26,736 nt of DNA. Origin: CAVXDP01 sp964562925. GTDB taxonomy: Archaea; Thermoproteota; Bathyarchaeia; 40CM-2-53-6; CAVXDP01. Below, piece by piece: positions 6,991-14,205 of this stretch (positions are counted from its first letter, which is position 1; each line of letters opens with the position of its first letter). Location: NCBI GenBank assembly GCA_964562925.1, contig CAZLVF010000018.1:1-26736 (forward strand), written 5' to 3'. The translations under genes were made by a program, and so were the position numbers. The notes beneath the pieces are model-generated. The model was not told the DNA's origin, did no database searches, and was given only the letters and a program-made list of their open reading frames with translations.

Positions 6991-7758
6991 CTATGTCCCT
7001 CTATAGGCTTCCAGCAACTCTGTTTCTACTCGCTCTAGCTCCTCGACAGGGTTGTACCACTTCTTCTTGGTACCAATCTTTGCGCGCAACTTCCATCCTC
7101 CGGACTTTGACTCTTTCTCTATTGCGTCCAGGAGCTTGTCAATTCTTGTTACGATCGTCTCGGTATGCTCTTCGGACAGTCCGAACCTGGGAAGCCACTG
7201 GTCTTTCAGCATCTTGAGGTTCTTTGTCACTGTGTAGTAGAAGCCCCAATCCTTGCCCAAGGTTTTCGCGATGACCTTCGAGTTTATGGTTTCATCATCG
7301 CTATTCCCAACGTCATGTTCCAGGAAGATGCAGGCTAGGTCTTTCGCATCTTTTTCTCCCATTCCAAGTTCTTTTGACCCGCCAACGATTTGCGTTTTCT
7401 CCAACACCAGTTCAGCCAGCGGGATTGTGGGGCTATCGATATGCAGCCTCCCTCTCCAGTCGATCACATGGTTCATCGGAAGCCTATCGAGAAAAATGTC
7501 GCCATTCAGAGCCCTCTTACCGTCCGGCATCATCCTCGGATTTTCGGAAGCATCCCAGAAAACGATTCTTCCCACGAGAAGCCCGGGGGTGAGAGCTGGT
7601 TTCAGCATCTCATAGTTGAACGTCCACTTTAACATGTTCTCTGTTTCTGTCCTCTGTTTGTCGTATCCTGCGAAGTCCATATCGGTGAGCTTTCGCCCTA
7701 AGGACTCCCAAAGTTGATGAAACGTCTTGAGGTGCATACTAACAGATACCGCGCCCAT
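6991..7758 (-). CDS. Nucleotidyltransferase-fold protein, paralogue 3 (N-terminus unresolved)
   Basis: A diverged member of the same family: LTDMDFAGY corresponds to SDVDF, NGDIFLDRLPMNH to HVDVFLDRLEMNH, and PLAELVLEKTQIV to PLAELLLEKLQIV. It carries an insertion (SENPRMMPDGKRALNGD) before the third acidic strand and GGSKELGMGEKDAKD later. The first ATG (7758) lies inside the conserved LRV-MGA motif, so about 25-30 family-conserved residues are lost. The frame stays open to 7896 and encodes AADIAAEALKIVDATDKKG and ITLRV immediately upstream, matching the paralogues, but has no ATG, GTG or TTG. An ATG at 7900 in another frame would join if one base of the G run at 7858-7861 were absent. The true gene therefore probably extends to about 7900. 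Confidence 0.6.
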   Translation of the reverse strand: MGAVSVSMHLKTFHQLWESLGRKLTDMDFAGYDKQRTETENMLKWTFNYEMLKPALTPGLLVGRIVFWDASENPRMMPDGKRALNGDIFLDRLPMNHVIDWRGRLHIDSPTIPLAELVLEKTQIVGGSKELGMGEKDAKDLACIFLEHDVGNSDDETINSKVIAKTLGKDWGFYYTVTKNLKMLKDQWLPRFGLSEEHTETIVTRIDKLLDAIEKESKSGGWKLRAKIGTKKKWYNPVEELERVETELLEAYRGT

Positions 7759-7900
7759 AACACGTAGAGTTATGCCTTTCTTATCAGTTGCATCTACAAT
7801 CTTTAGTGCTTCAGCTGCTATGTCTGCTGCTCGCGTTTCTGCAGCGCTCGTAGGAAACCCCTCGTAGAATTGTGAATGCTCTATTCTTAAGGTTTCTCAT

Positions 7901-8182
7901 GCGAGTCAGGCCGGCCAGCTAACAATTCAAAGGTTCACGAGCTCTCTATGAGTATCATCCAAGATTTCGACGTTGCTTGGAGGTCTTGTTCAGATGGGGG
8001 GAATCTTCCAACAGATACTCCGCAACGGGCTTGATGCGACCGAATCGGTGACAGGATGTCCCTGACTGGGAAAGCTTCCGGCTAAGGCGGATATGGACGA
8101 GAGCATTTCCACTACTGTGATGATCCTCACAACAGGAGCTTGTCCAACCCAGTCCAGCGCGGTGTCCCGGCCTGCGTAGCAA
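7901..8182. other. Intergenic region, no convincing gene
   Basis: Short frames exist on both strands, but none has a family resemblance or a well-placed promoter. The minus-strand frame starting at 8196 begins inside the TATA box of the permease. No tRNA-like or CRISPR-like structure was seen. Confidence 0.4.
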
Positions 8183-8196
8183 ACTCTTTTATACAT
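8181..8196 (+). promoter_or_regulatory. Promoter of permease 1 (AAACTCTTTTATACAT)
   Basis: A TATA element preceded by AAACTC, the same string as upstream of permease 2 and, slightly shortened, of the aminotransferase. The predicted transcript begins near 8217, giving a leader of about 24 bases with GGTG six bases before the ATG. Confidence 0.65.
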
Positions 8197-8240
8197 TTAC
8201 ACCTGACAATTGGTTCGCAGAAAAAACCGTGGTGTTGTAG

Positions 8241-9860
8241 ATGGCAGAAGTTTTCATTCGGAGAGCATCGGGACTTACGCGAGTCATAGGCCCATGGGAC
8301 GCTCTAGCTTATGCTTTCATGAATCCGGGTATCATGTACGCCTTCCTATACATTATCTGGACACATCAGCTCTATCCGGGAGTAAACATGCCAATCGCTT
8401 CATTTCCGGGAGTACTGTTGATGTTCTTTCCGGCGCTGCTCTATGTCTGGATGTCCATAGCGATGCCTCGTTCCGGCGGTGAGTACATCTGGGGAAGCCG
8501 AACCATTTCTCCAGCATGGGGATTCTGTGCAGGTTGGGGTCTGACTATGGTTGGGCTTTCATGGGCTGGTAGTTGCACGTACTGGGCTGTCTCATGGGGT
8601 TTCAATATGATGCTGAGAGCAATAGCGATCTCGGAACTTGGACCTGCATTTGCCACTCACCCGCTATGGGCCGCTGCTGACTTCATAGACTCCGTACCAG
8701 TAATGCTCGTGGTGGGCACACTGACCATAATATCGTTCATGGCAATCATGTGGAGAGGTGCAAGAGCAGCAATGATACTTTCTTGGATTGGAGTAGTCTT
8801 CGGTACAGTCGGCCATCTGGCTTTCGACATTGGAGTCATCACAGGAGGAGGCCTCCCAGCATTCATAGAAAGATTCAACGCCTTATCCGGAACTACCTAC
8901 GAGGCTGTACTAGAGGCTGCAAGAGCTGGCGGCTGGCCGGTTGGACAGTACATCATGTCCGTCTCTCTAGGCGCCGGTATCACCTATGTGGCCTTGAATA
9001 CCCTAGGCTCGACCTACACGGCGAACATCATGGGCGAGGTGAAGGAAGTCAGAAAGTCGGCTATAGTGGCTATGCTAGGCGCCTTGGTACTCTTCCTTGT
9101 GTACTGGTCAATCTTCTACTCACTCGCCTATTATGGATTCAGCGGAGATTTCTGGGCTGCTGCAGCTTATTTCGGCCCGGCCGGTGCGGGCGCTGGAACT
9201 TGGGAAGGCTGGCCGTTTGGAGCTGTGATGCCCATGCCGAACTTCATGCTAGTATACTTGAACCCCAACGTCGCGTACTCGGTCGTAGCTTCCTTCTCGT
9301 TTGCCGTCTGCACATATGCTAGCTGCATGGGAATGGCTTTCGGACCGGTTCGAAACCTCTTCGCGTACTCATTCGACAGAGTCATGCCAACTTTCTTCGC
9401 CAGAACGGATAGACGTGGATCTCCATGGGCGGCTGTGCTGCTAGGAACGATAATTGCAGAGATCTTCTTCATCATGATGGTCTATGTCTATGCATGGATA
9501 GCCTATTCGATACTCGCGTGGTTCTTTGCCTGGGCTATAGTCGGGGTCATCGGCATAGTCTTTCCGTACACATCAAGAGGAAAAGCGATATTCGAAAAGT
9601 CACCAGAGATGGTAAAGAAGAAGATAGGCGGTGTTCCAATACTAGTCATTTGGGGAATACTAACGTTCATAGTCAGTATTGCAATAGACTACTATATGCT
9701 GGTACCATTTCTGACAGGTCTCGCAAGCTCCTTCTACATATGGGTAACCGCGCTGTTCTTCATAATTCCGCCATTCGTCATCTACTACATATCCCGTGCA
9801 TACCACAAGATGAAAGGCGTCCCGATGGAACTGCAGTTCAAAGAGATCCCGCCAGACTGA
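8241..9860 (+). CDS. APC-superfamily amino-acid permease 1
   Basis: A 539-residue integral membrane protein of about 12 hydrophobic segments. The N-terminal signature is typical of APC transporters: a short cytoplasmic stretch (FIRRASGLTRVIGPWDA), helix 1, then MPRSGGEYIWGSRTISP at the helix 2-3 region, the conserved substrate/cation site motif. Later FGPVRNLFAYSFDRVMPTFF and DRRGSPWAAVLLG match the helix 8-9 loop. The family moves amino acids or related amines with protons or sodium. The C-terminus (RAYHKMKGVPMELQFKEIPP) is nearly shared with permease 2, so the two arose by duplication. ATG 8241 has a suitable ribosome-binding site. Substrate is unknown; the aminotransferase and amidohydrolase further on suggest an amino acid or amino-acid derivative. 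Confidence 0.88.
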   Translation: MAEVFIRRASGLTRVIGPWDALAYAFMNPGIMYAFLYIIWTHQLYPGVNMPIASFPGVLLMFFPALLYVWMSIAMPRSGGEYIWGSRTISPAWGFCAGWGLTMVGLSWAGSCTYWAVSWGFNMMLRAIAISELGPAFATHPLWAAADFIDSVPVMLVVGTLTIISFMAIMWRGARAAMILSWIGVVFGTVGHLAFDIGVITGGGLPAFIERFNALSGTTYEAVLEAARAGGWPVGQYIMSVSLGAGITYVALNTLGSTYTANIMGEVKEVRKSAIVAMLGALVLFLVYWSIFYSLAYYGFSGDFWAAAAYFGPAGAGAGTWEGWPFGAVMPMPNFMLVYLNPNVAYSVVASFSFAVCTYASCMGMAFGPVRNLFAYSFDRVMPTFFARTDRRGSPWAAVLLGTIIAEIFFIMMVYVYAWIAYSILAWFFAWAIVGVIGIVFPYTSRGKAIFEKSPEMVKKKIGGVPILVIWGILTFIVSIAIDYYMLVPFLTGLASSFYIWVTALFFIIPPFVIYYISRAYHKMKGVPMELQFKEIPPD

Positions 9861-9883
9861 CGGGATCCTCCTCTTCTTTTTTT
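9845..9883 (+). terminator. Terminator of permease 1
   Basis: GATCCCG (9845-9851) pairs with CGGGATC (9861-9867) around the stop codon; a pyrimidine stretch and seven T (9877-9883) follow. Confidence 0.7.
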
Positions 9884-9971
9884 GTCTACGTTCTTCCACT
9901 CGATTTGATGCCGCTTCCTGCAATGTAGTTGCTCTCACAGCTCTTTCCAGACTTGACTGAGAGAAAGAACG

Positions 9972-9979
9972 CTTATATC
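9972..9979 (+). promoter_or_regulatory. TATA element of the metallophosphoesterase gene
   Basis: CTTATATC, centred at 9975.5, predicts a transcript start near 10002. That is downstream of the TTG at 9997 and about 22 bases upstream of the ATG at 10024, favouring the ATG as start. Confidence 0.5.
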
Positions 9980-10023
9980 AATGTGGAAACGCTAGCTTGA
10001 GCGACATTCAATTCGAAGGTGAA

Positions 10024-10977
10024 ATGCAGGTGCGCATTTACTACACGACCGATCTACACGGCTCCACCGTTTGCTTCAAGAAGTTTGTCAAAGCGGGAAA
10101 ATTCTACGGAGCCGATGTGGCTATCGTAGGTGGCGACATAACAGGAAAGCTGATAATTCCCATCGTTCAACAACCGGATGGATCATACAATTGCAAACAC
10201 ATGGGAACTGTCTACGATCTCAAGAGCAAAGATGAAGTAGATCAACTTATGAAGCGAATTGAAGATCAAGGATACTATCCATACATCACGAACAAGAGCG
10301 AGATGGAAGAGTTCGGCAAGGACAAATCAAAAATTGATGAATTGTTCACGAAGCTTATGATCAAGCGGGTTGAAGAATGGGTTCAACTCGCTGATGAGCG
10401 TCTGAAGGATAAGAAGTTCGATTGCTATATGCAACCTGGAAATGATGACAGGTACGAGGTTGATCCCGTTCTAGATAAATCCAAGACGATTATCAACCCA
10501 GACGGGAAAGTCATAGAAGTAGACAAAGATCATGAGATGATAAGCACGGGGCATGCGAACATCACACCATGGAATTGCCCACGCGACGAGCCCGAAGAGA
10601 AACTCGCTGAGATAGTAGAAAAGATGGCCTCACAGGTGAAGAACATGAAGAACTGCATCTTCAACTTCCACTGTCCACCATACGACACGTACCTCGATCA
10701 GGGACCCAAACTCGATGAAACCCTTAAGCCCGTGATGGAGATGGGAGGAGGCATCAAAATGATTCCGGTTGGCAGCCCAGCCATTCGAAAAGCGATTGAC
10801 AAGTATCAACCCCTGCTGGGCCTGCATGGTCACATTCATGAGTCGAAGGCAAGCCAACGGGTAGGCAGAACGTTCATCCTGAATCCCGGAAGCGAGTATG
10901 GAGAAGGGATTCTTAGGGGCGCGATTGTAGAGCTGAGCGGAGACAAGATCAAGAGCCATATTTTCGTTCAAGGCTGA
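10024..10977 (+). CDS. Calcineurin-like metallophosphoesterase
   Basis: A 317-residue phosphoesterase with the two-metal site of the family. Motifs from the ATG: TTDLHG (D10, H12), GGDITG (D38), GNDDR (N140), FHCPP (H216) and HGHIHES (H270, H272). The third motif is GND rather than the commoner GNH. Between the second and third motifs lies an insertion of roughly 90 residues, rich in charged helices (EMEEFGKDKSKIDELFTKL), that is absent from minimal enzymes and may define the substrate. The frame can be extended to a TTG at 9997, but the TATA position puts that codon at or before the transcript start. It lies between two permease genes, each with its own promoter. The substrate (nucleotide, phosphodiester or protein phosphate) cannot be inferred. 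Confidence 0.85.
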   Translation: MQVRIYYTTDLHGSTVCFKKFVKAGKFYGADVAIVGGDITGKLIIPIVQQPDGSYNCKHMGTVYDLKSKDEVDQLMKRIEDQGYYPYITNKSEMEEFGKDKSKIDELFTKLMIKRVEEWVQLADERLKDKKFDCYMQPGNDDRYEVDPVLDKSKTIINPDGKVIEVDKDHEMISTGHANITPWNCPRDEPEEKLAEIVEKMASQVKNMKNCIFNFHCPPYDTYLDQGPKLDETLKPVMEMGGGIKMIPVGSPAIRKAIDKYQPLLGLHGHIHESKASQRVGRTFILNPGSEYGEGILRGAIVELSGDKIKSHIFVQG

Positions 10978-11053
10978 CGACATAAACTGTTCTTTCCGGG
11001 ACGAGCAGGGCTCAGACACTCGTCTTCATCCATATTTTCCACTTACGAAGATT

Positions 11054-11146
11054 AGCCGTATTCAAGCGACTCGCGTTGAAAGAGGCTGTGGCTATGGATA
11101 TGTTTCAATACTTGATGATGGGTCTGAAACTGAAGCGAATACGGTT
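11054..11146. repeat. Intergenic inverted-repeat structure, possibly an RNA element
   Basis: AGCCGTATTC (11054-11063) can pair with GAATACGGTT (11137-11146), ten pairs including one wobble. Inside are GTTTCA (11102-11107) with TGAAAC (11125-11130), and an alternative hairpin TTCAAGCG/CGCGTTGAA at 11061-11080. The rest of the 435-base region between the phosphoesterase and permease 2 holds two more small hairpins near 11229-11260 (TTCAG/CTGAA and GAACTG/CAGTTC) and no convincing gene. I do not recognise an RNA family. Confidence 0.3.
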
Positions 11147-11362
11147 TAACGATTGTTTCTCCTTCTTTGTTAGTAATAACTCTATTTTGTGGTTGCGGTC
11201 GCATGTCGCTCCTTGCAGAAGGGATTCAGCTATCCTGAACTGAAAGGCAGTTCCTCCTGACGTCTGCTCGAGAAGAGAAACTAGGAAAATTGTTGACTTA
11301 ACGTACCCACAATAGAATGTGTAGTAGAGTCCTACAAAGAAGGATTTTAGCTCGTCCGACCC

Positions 11363-11378
11363 AAACTCTTTTATGTAT
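11363..11378 (+). promoter_or_regulatory. Promoter of permease 2 (AAACTCTTTTATGTAT)
   Basis: The first twelve bases equal those upstream of permease 1. The predicted transcript start is near 11399, giving a leader of about 14 bases without a clear ribosome-binding site. Confidence 0.65.
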
Positions 11379-11412
11379 AGTACAGTCCTCCGGATAATTA
11401 GGGAAAACTGGC

Positions 11413-13038
11413 ATGGGAGTAACTGATGTCTTCATAAGGAAAGCTTCAGGACTAGTCAGGGTGGTAAGTCCGATCGACGCTCTAATGTATGCGTTTCTGG
11501 CTCCGACCATTCCATACGCCTACCACTATATCCTTTGGTCTCAAGCGCTCTTTCCAGGAGCCGACATCTACGCCGCATCTCTTTTCATCGTGACACTGTA
11601 TCCGATAGCTGCGCTCTACATCTACTTGTCCGTGGCAATGCCAAGATCAGGTGGCGAGTACATATACACGAGCCGAATCATACATCCGTTCATCGGTCTC
11701 CTAGCCTCTTGGGGGATGGTTCTAGGCGGAGGCCTGAACTGGTCGGGTTCTCTGGCATCTTGGGGAACGATGTGGGGCTTAGGCGGTGGCACGGTCGTTC
11801 AGGGGTTGATGACGCGTGATCAGGCATTGGTTGATCTCGGCATACGTCTCGGTGATCCTACAACACCACTTGCATGGGTTCACGGTGCTCTTCTGATACT
11901 GGTGGCCTTCTTTGTGATGTGGCTCGGAACGAAGTGGGTGATGAGAGTCTCTTGGTTCGTAACCGTTGTTACGTGGATAATGCTCGTCGCATTCATCTAC
12001 ATCAGCCTCACATCTTCTCCGGCCATGGCTGCACAGAGAATGGCTGAATTGCAAGGCTTGGACTATAGCGGAATCCTAAAGCAAGCGGAAGAGGTTGGTT
12101 GGGTCCCAGGGGTAATAGCCGGCCCCTTTGGACTAGCGACGGTGGGGGCTGGGCTGACCTACATAAATCTGAGCACATTGGGTTCAACGTACGTTGCGAA
12201 CATAGCTGGAGAGATCAAAGAAGTTCGTAGGGCTCAGATCCTTGCCCAACTCGGTTCTCTAGCGTTATTTATAGTCTATTGGGAACTTTTCACGTATGCA
12301 ACCTACAGCGGCCTCGGAATCGACCTTATTCAAGCCATATCGTACTTGAACGCCAACGGACTTGACAAAGCCGCTTTCGGAAACTTGAGCTTCATGCCCG
12401 CAGTCTACTTCTTAGCCGTCTACCTCAGCGATAACCCTATACTCGTTCAGATTGCAGGTCCCGTCGGCTTCTACATAATCAACTTTGGAGGCATAATGGC
12501 CTTGGGCTTCGCTCCTATCAGAAACCTGTTCGCTTATAGTTTCGACGGCATCCTGCCAAGCTTCGTCTGCGCAGTAGACAAGAAGGGACACGCATGGGGT
12601 TCAGTGCTACTGGGATGCATCCTGGCTTTGATTATCCACACCATCACCACATTCACAGTATGGCTCGCGATGATCGCACACACAATTGCTGTCTGGTTCA
12701 TCAGCTGGACGATCTTCGGAATAGCGGGTATGATCTTCCCGTACCGAAGACGTGACATATTCGACAAGTCTCCAGCACTCGTGAAACAGAGTATAGGCGG
12801 TGTACCCGTCGTGTCGATACTTGGCCTCCTCACAGCGATAATAAGCGCTTCCGCTGCGTATCTGATAGTGTACCCAGCATTGACCGGCGCAGCTGCAGCA
12901 CTGCAGGCGCGATATCTGCTCGCTACGATAGCGTTCCTATTCGGTGTACCAACGGTTGTCTTCTGGGCATCATACGCTTACCACAAGGCGAAAGGCGTTC
13001 CCGTTGAGTTACGGTTCAAGGAAGTACCACCAGACTAA
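11413..13038 (+). CDS. APC-superfamily amino-acid permease 2
   Basis: A 541-residue membrane transporter with about 12 hydrophobic segments, paralogous to permease 1. Shared features include VFIRKASGLVRVVSPIDALM at the N-terminus, AMPRSGGEYIYTSR in the helix 2-3 region, GSTYVANIAGEIKEVRRAQI (the internal loop), FAPIRNLFAYSFDGILPSF and the C-terminal SYAYHKAKGVPVELRFKEVP. The residues lining the first helix and the loop after helix 3 differ (GGGLNWSGSLASWGTMWGLG), so the substrates probably differ. The two genes keep the same promoter string. Expected cargo is an amino acid or amine in symport with a cation; the exact substrate is not visible. Confidence 0.88.
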   Translation: MGVTDVFIRKASGLVRVVSPIDALMYAFLAPTIPYAYHYILWSQALFPGADIYAASLFIVTLYPIAALYIYLSVAMPRSGGEYIYTSRIIHPFIGLLASWGMVLGGGLNWSGSLASWGTMWGLGGGTVVQGLMTRDQALVDLGIRLGDPTTPLAWVHGALLILVAFFVMWLGTKWVMRVSWFVTVVTWIMLVAFIYISLTSSPAMAAQRMAELQGLDYSGILKQAEEVGWVPGVIAGPFGLATVGAGLTYINLSTLGSTYVANIAGEIKEVRRAQILAQLGSLALFIVYWELFTYATYSGLGIDLIQAISYLNANGLDKAAFGNLSFMPAVYFLAVYLSDNPILVQIAGPVGFYIINFGGIMALGFAPIRNLFAYSFDGILPSFVCAVDKKGHAWGSVLLGCILALIIHTITTFTVWLAMIAHTIAVWFISWTIFGIAGMIFPYRRRDIFDKSPALVKQSIGGVPVVSILGLLTAIISASAAYLIVYPALTGAAAALQARYLLATIAFLFGVPTVVFWASYAYHKAKGVPVELRFKEVPPD

Positions 13039-13055
13039 ACGCTTCATATCCCCTC

Positions 13056-13062
13056 TTTTTTT
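13056..13062 (+). terminator. T-run terminator after permease 2
   Basis: Seven consecutive T preceded by CCCCTC, about 18 bases after the stop codon; no strong hairpin. Confidence 0.5.
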
Positions 13063-13145
13063 CCAATACGATCCGGCGAATTTCATAGAGGATCCTCCCT
13101 TTAATGGAATAGTTATAAGTCGCAAGTCCAAAACTCTTACTGACT

Positions 13146-13400
13146 ATGCCAACGACTGAGGAGCTTCTAAAGTTCTTGCGAATGTTCCGCGTGAGGAAGA
13201 GAGACGCGCCAAGCCAGATAGTAAGGGAGGACTTCTTCCTTCGGGGCGCAGCCGACAAAGAACTTCTGGATCATCTGATAAGCATGGGGGTGCTAAAGGT
13301 TCTTGGAGAGGAAAAAGGAAAGCGATTCATCGGATGGGCCGAGTCGCTCGAGGCTCTGCGAGGAAAATTCCCTGACCTTGCTAAAGAGATAACGGTATGA
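13146..13400 (+). CDS. Small hypothetical protein, possible winged-helix fold
   Basis: An 84-residue soluble protein that I do not recognise. It begins MPTTEELLKFLRMFRVRKRD and contains a helix-helix-turn pattern (DKELLDHLISMGVLKVL) followed by GKRFIGWAESLEALRGKFP; the short helices and a possible wing would fit a small DNA-binding winged helix, but no signature confirms it. ATG at 13146 lies 30 bases from a TATA element (13113-13120, TTATAAGT), so the transcript would be nearly leaderless, which supports expression. Its own promoter and the T-run after permease 2 separate it from the upstream gene. Confidence 0.65.
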   Translation: MPTTEELLKFLRMFRVRKRDAPSQIVREDFFLRGAADKELLDHLISMGVLKVLGEEKGKRFIGWAESLEALRGKFPDLAKEITV

Positions 13401-13677
13401 TTCCCTGAGGCCGAGACCTTTTCTAGTTTATTATCATCACGCGACGGTCTGTTTTCCTGCTGCGCACCGAACGCGCAATTGAGTGATGTTGTTATTTCAC
13501 GAAGTGTAGATAGACCTGTTCCGGACCTCATGCCGGTATACAAAGCCCTGCCGTGCGCAGTCTGGCTTTATGGATGGGTGAGCTTTGCAAATGTTATCTG
13601 CAATAAGTCATGGCACGTATCGGATCTACTCTGTATGTCATCCTTTATCCGAGGCCTAGCTACTATTGCGCTAAGCG

Positions 13678-14148
13678 TTAGAGTTTCTCAAGCCTCTCGA
13701 TCTTGTCGACGAGTTTCTTGAGGTATTCGGGGATGTAAGGCTTGTAGGTCTCTCTCAACACCCACACCACGATATCTCTTTCTGTTATTATTCCTCGAAG
13801 TTCCTCATTCCTAATCACTGGGAGTCTTCTGATTGAGTTGCCCAACATAATCTCAAGGGCCTCCAAAATGGGGGTTTCAGGTCCAACGGTTATTAGCGGT
13901 GCGCTCATAACGGCTTTCGTCTTCATCTCGAAGCAGCGAGGGTCTTCACAATCGGCGCTAAAACGTGTGATATTCCTCTCGGTTATTATGCCGACGGCTT
14001 TTCCAGCTTCCGTCACGACGAGGCTTCCCACATTCTCCTTATGCATCTTCTTCAGAGCGGTTCTCAAGGTCTCGGAGCAGTCGACGGTAAGTACGTCCTT
14101 CGTTAGAATGGAACCGACCGCGTCTCCGGACATTGCGCTTTCCGTCAT
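13678..14148 (-). CDS. Tandem CBS-domain protein
   Basis: A 156-residue protein of two CBS domains (Bateman module). Domain 1 is about residues 9-66 (VGSILTKDVLTVDCSETLRT, GSLVVTEAGKAVGIITERNI) and domain 2 about 76-135 (KAVMSAPLITVGPETPILEA, RRLPVIRNEELRGIITERDI). The GIITERD strings at the end of each repeat are the usual nucleotide-ribose contact. Such proteins sense AMP, ATP or S-adenosylmethionine and regulate partners. The insertion CEDPRCFEM between the domains places two cysteines. The gene lies 57 bases after the histidine-kinase-like gene on the same strand, with its own TATA element, so it may act in the same signalling pathway. Confidence 0.88.
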   Translation of the reverse strand: MTESAMSGDAVGSILTKDVLTVDCSETLRTALKKMHKENVGSLVVTEAGKAVGIITERNITRFSADCEDPRCFEMKTKAVMSAPLITVGPETPILEALEIMLGNSIRRLPVIRNEELRGIITERDIVVWVLRETYKPYIPEYLKKLVDKIERLEKL

Positions 14149-14178
14149 AATCCATCCTGAATGGCCTACTCCTATCGA

Positions 14179-14188
14179 GTATATATGG
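14179..14188 (-). promoter_or_regulatory. TATA element of the CBS-domain gene
   Basis: The minus strand reads CCATATATAC, about 35 bases upstream of the ATG at 14148, giving a leader of about nine bases. It lies in the short gap after the kinase gene. Confidence 0.5.
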
Positions 14189-14205
14189 GTTCAATCAGGG
14201 TCAGC

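Noticed and set aside
7990..8196. Minus-strand 68-residue frame upstream of permease 1
   Set aside because: Its ATG lies within the TATA box of the divergent permease gene, and the sequence resembles no family.
11108..11131. Possible C/D-box guide RNA (TTGATGA ... CTGA)
   Set aside because: The C-like and D-like boxes are too close together for guide sequences, and no second box pair is present.
11094..11243. Plus-strand frame of 49 residues starting MDMFQYLMMGLKLKRIRF
   Set aside because: No promoter at a fitting distance, no ribosome-binding site and biased composition; it overlaps the inverted-repeat structure.
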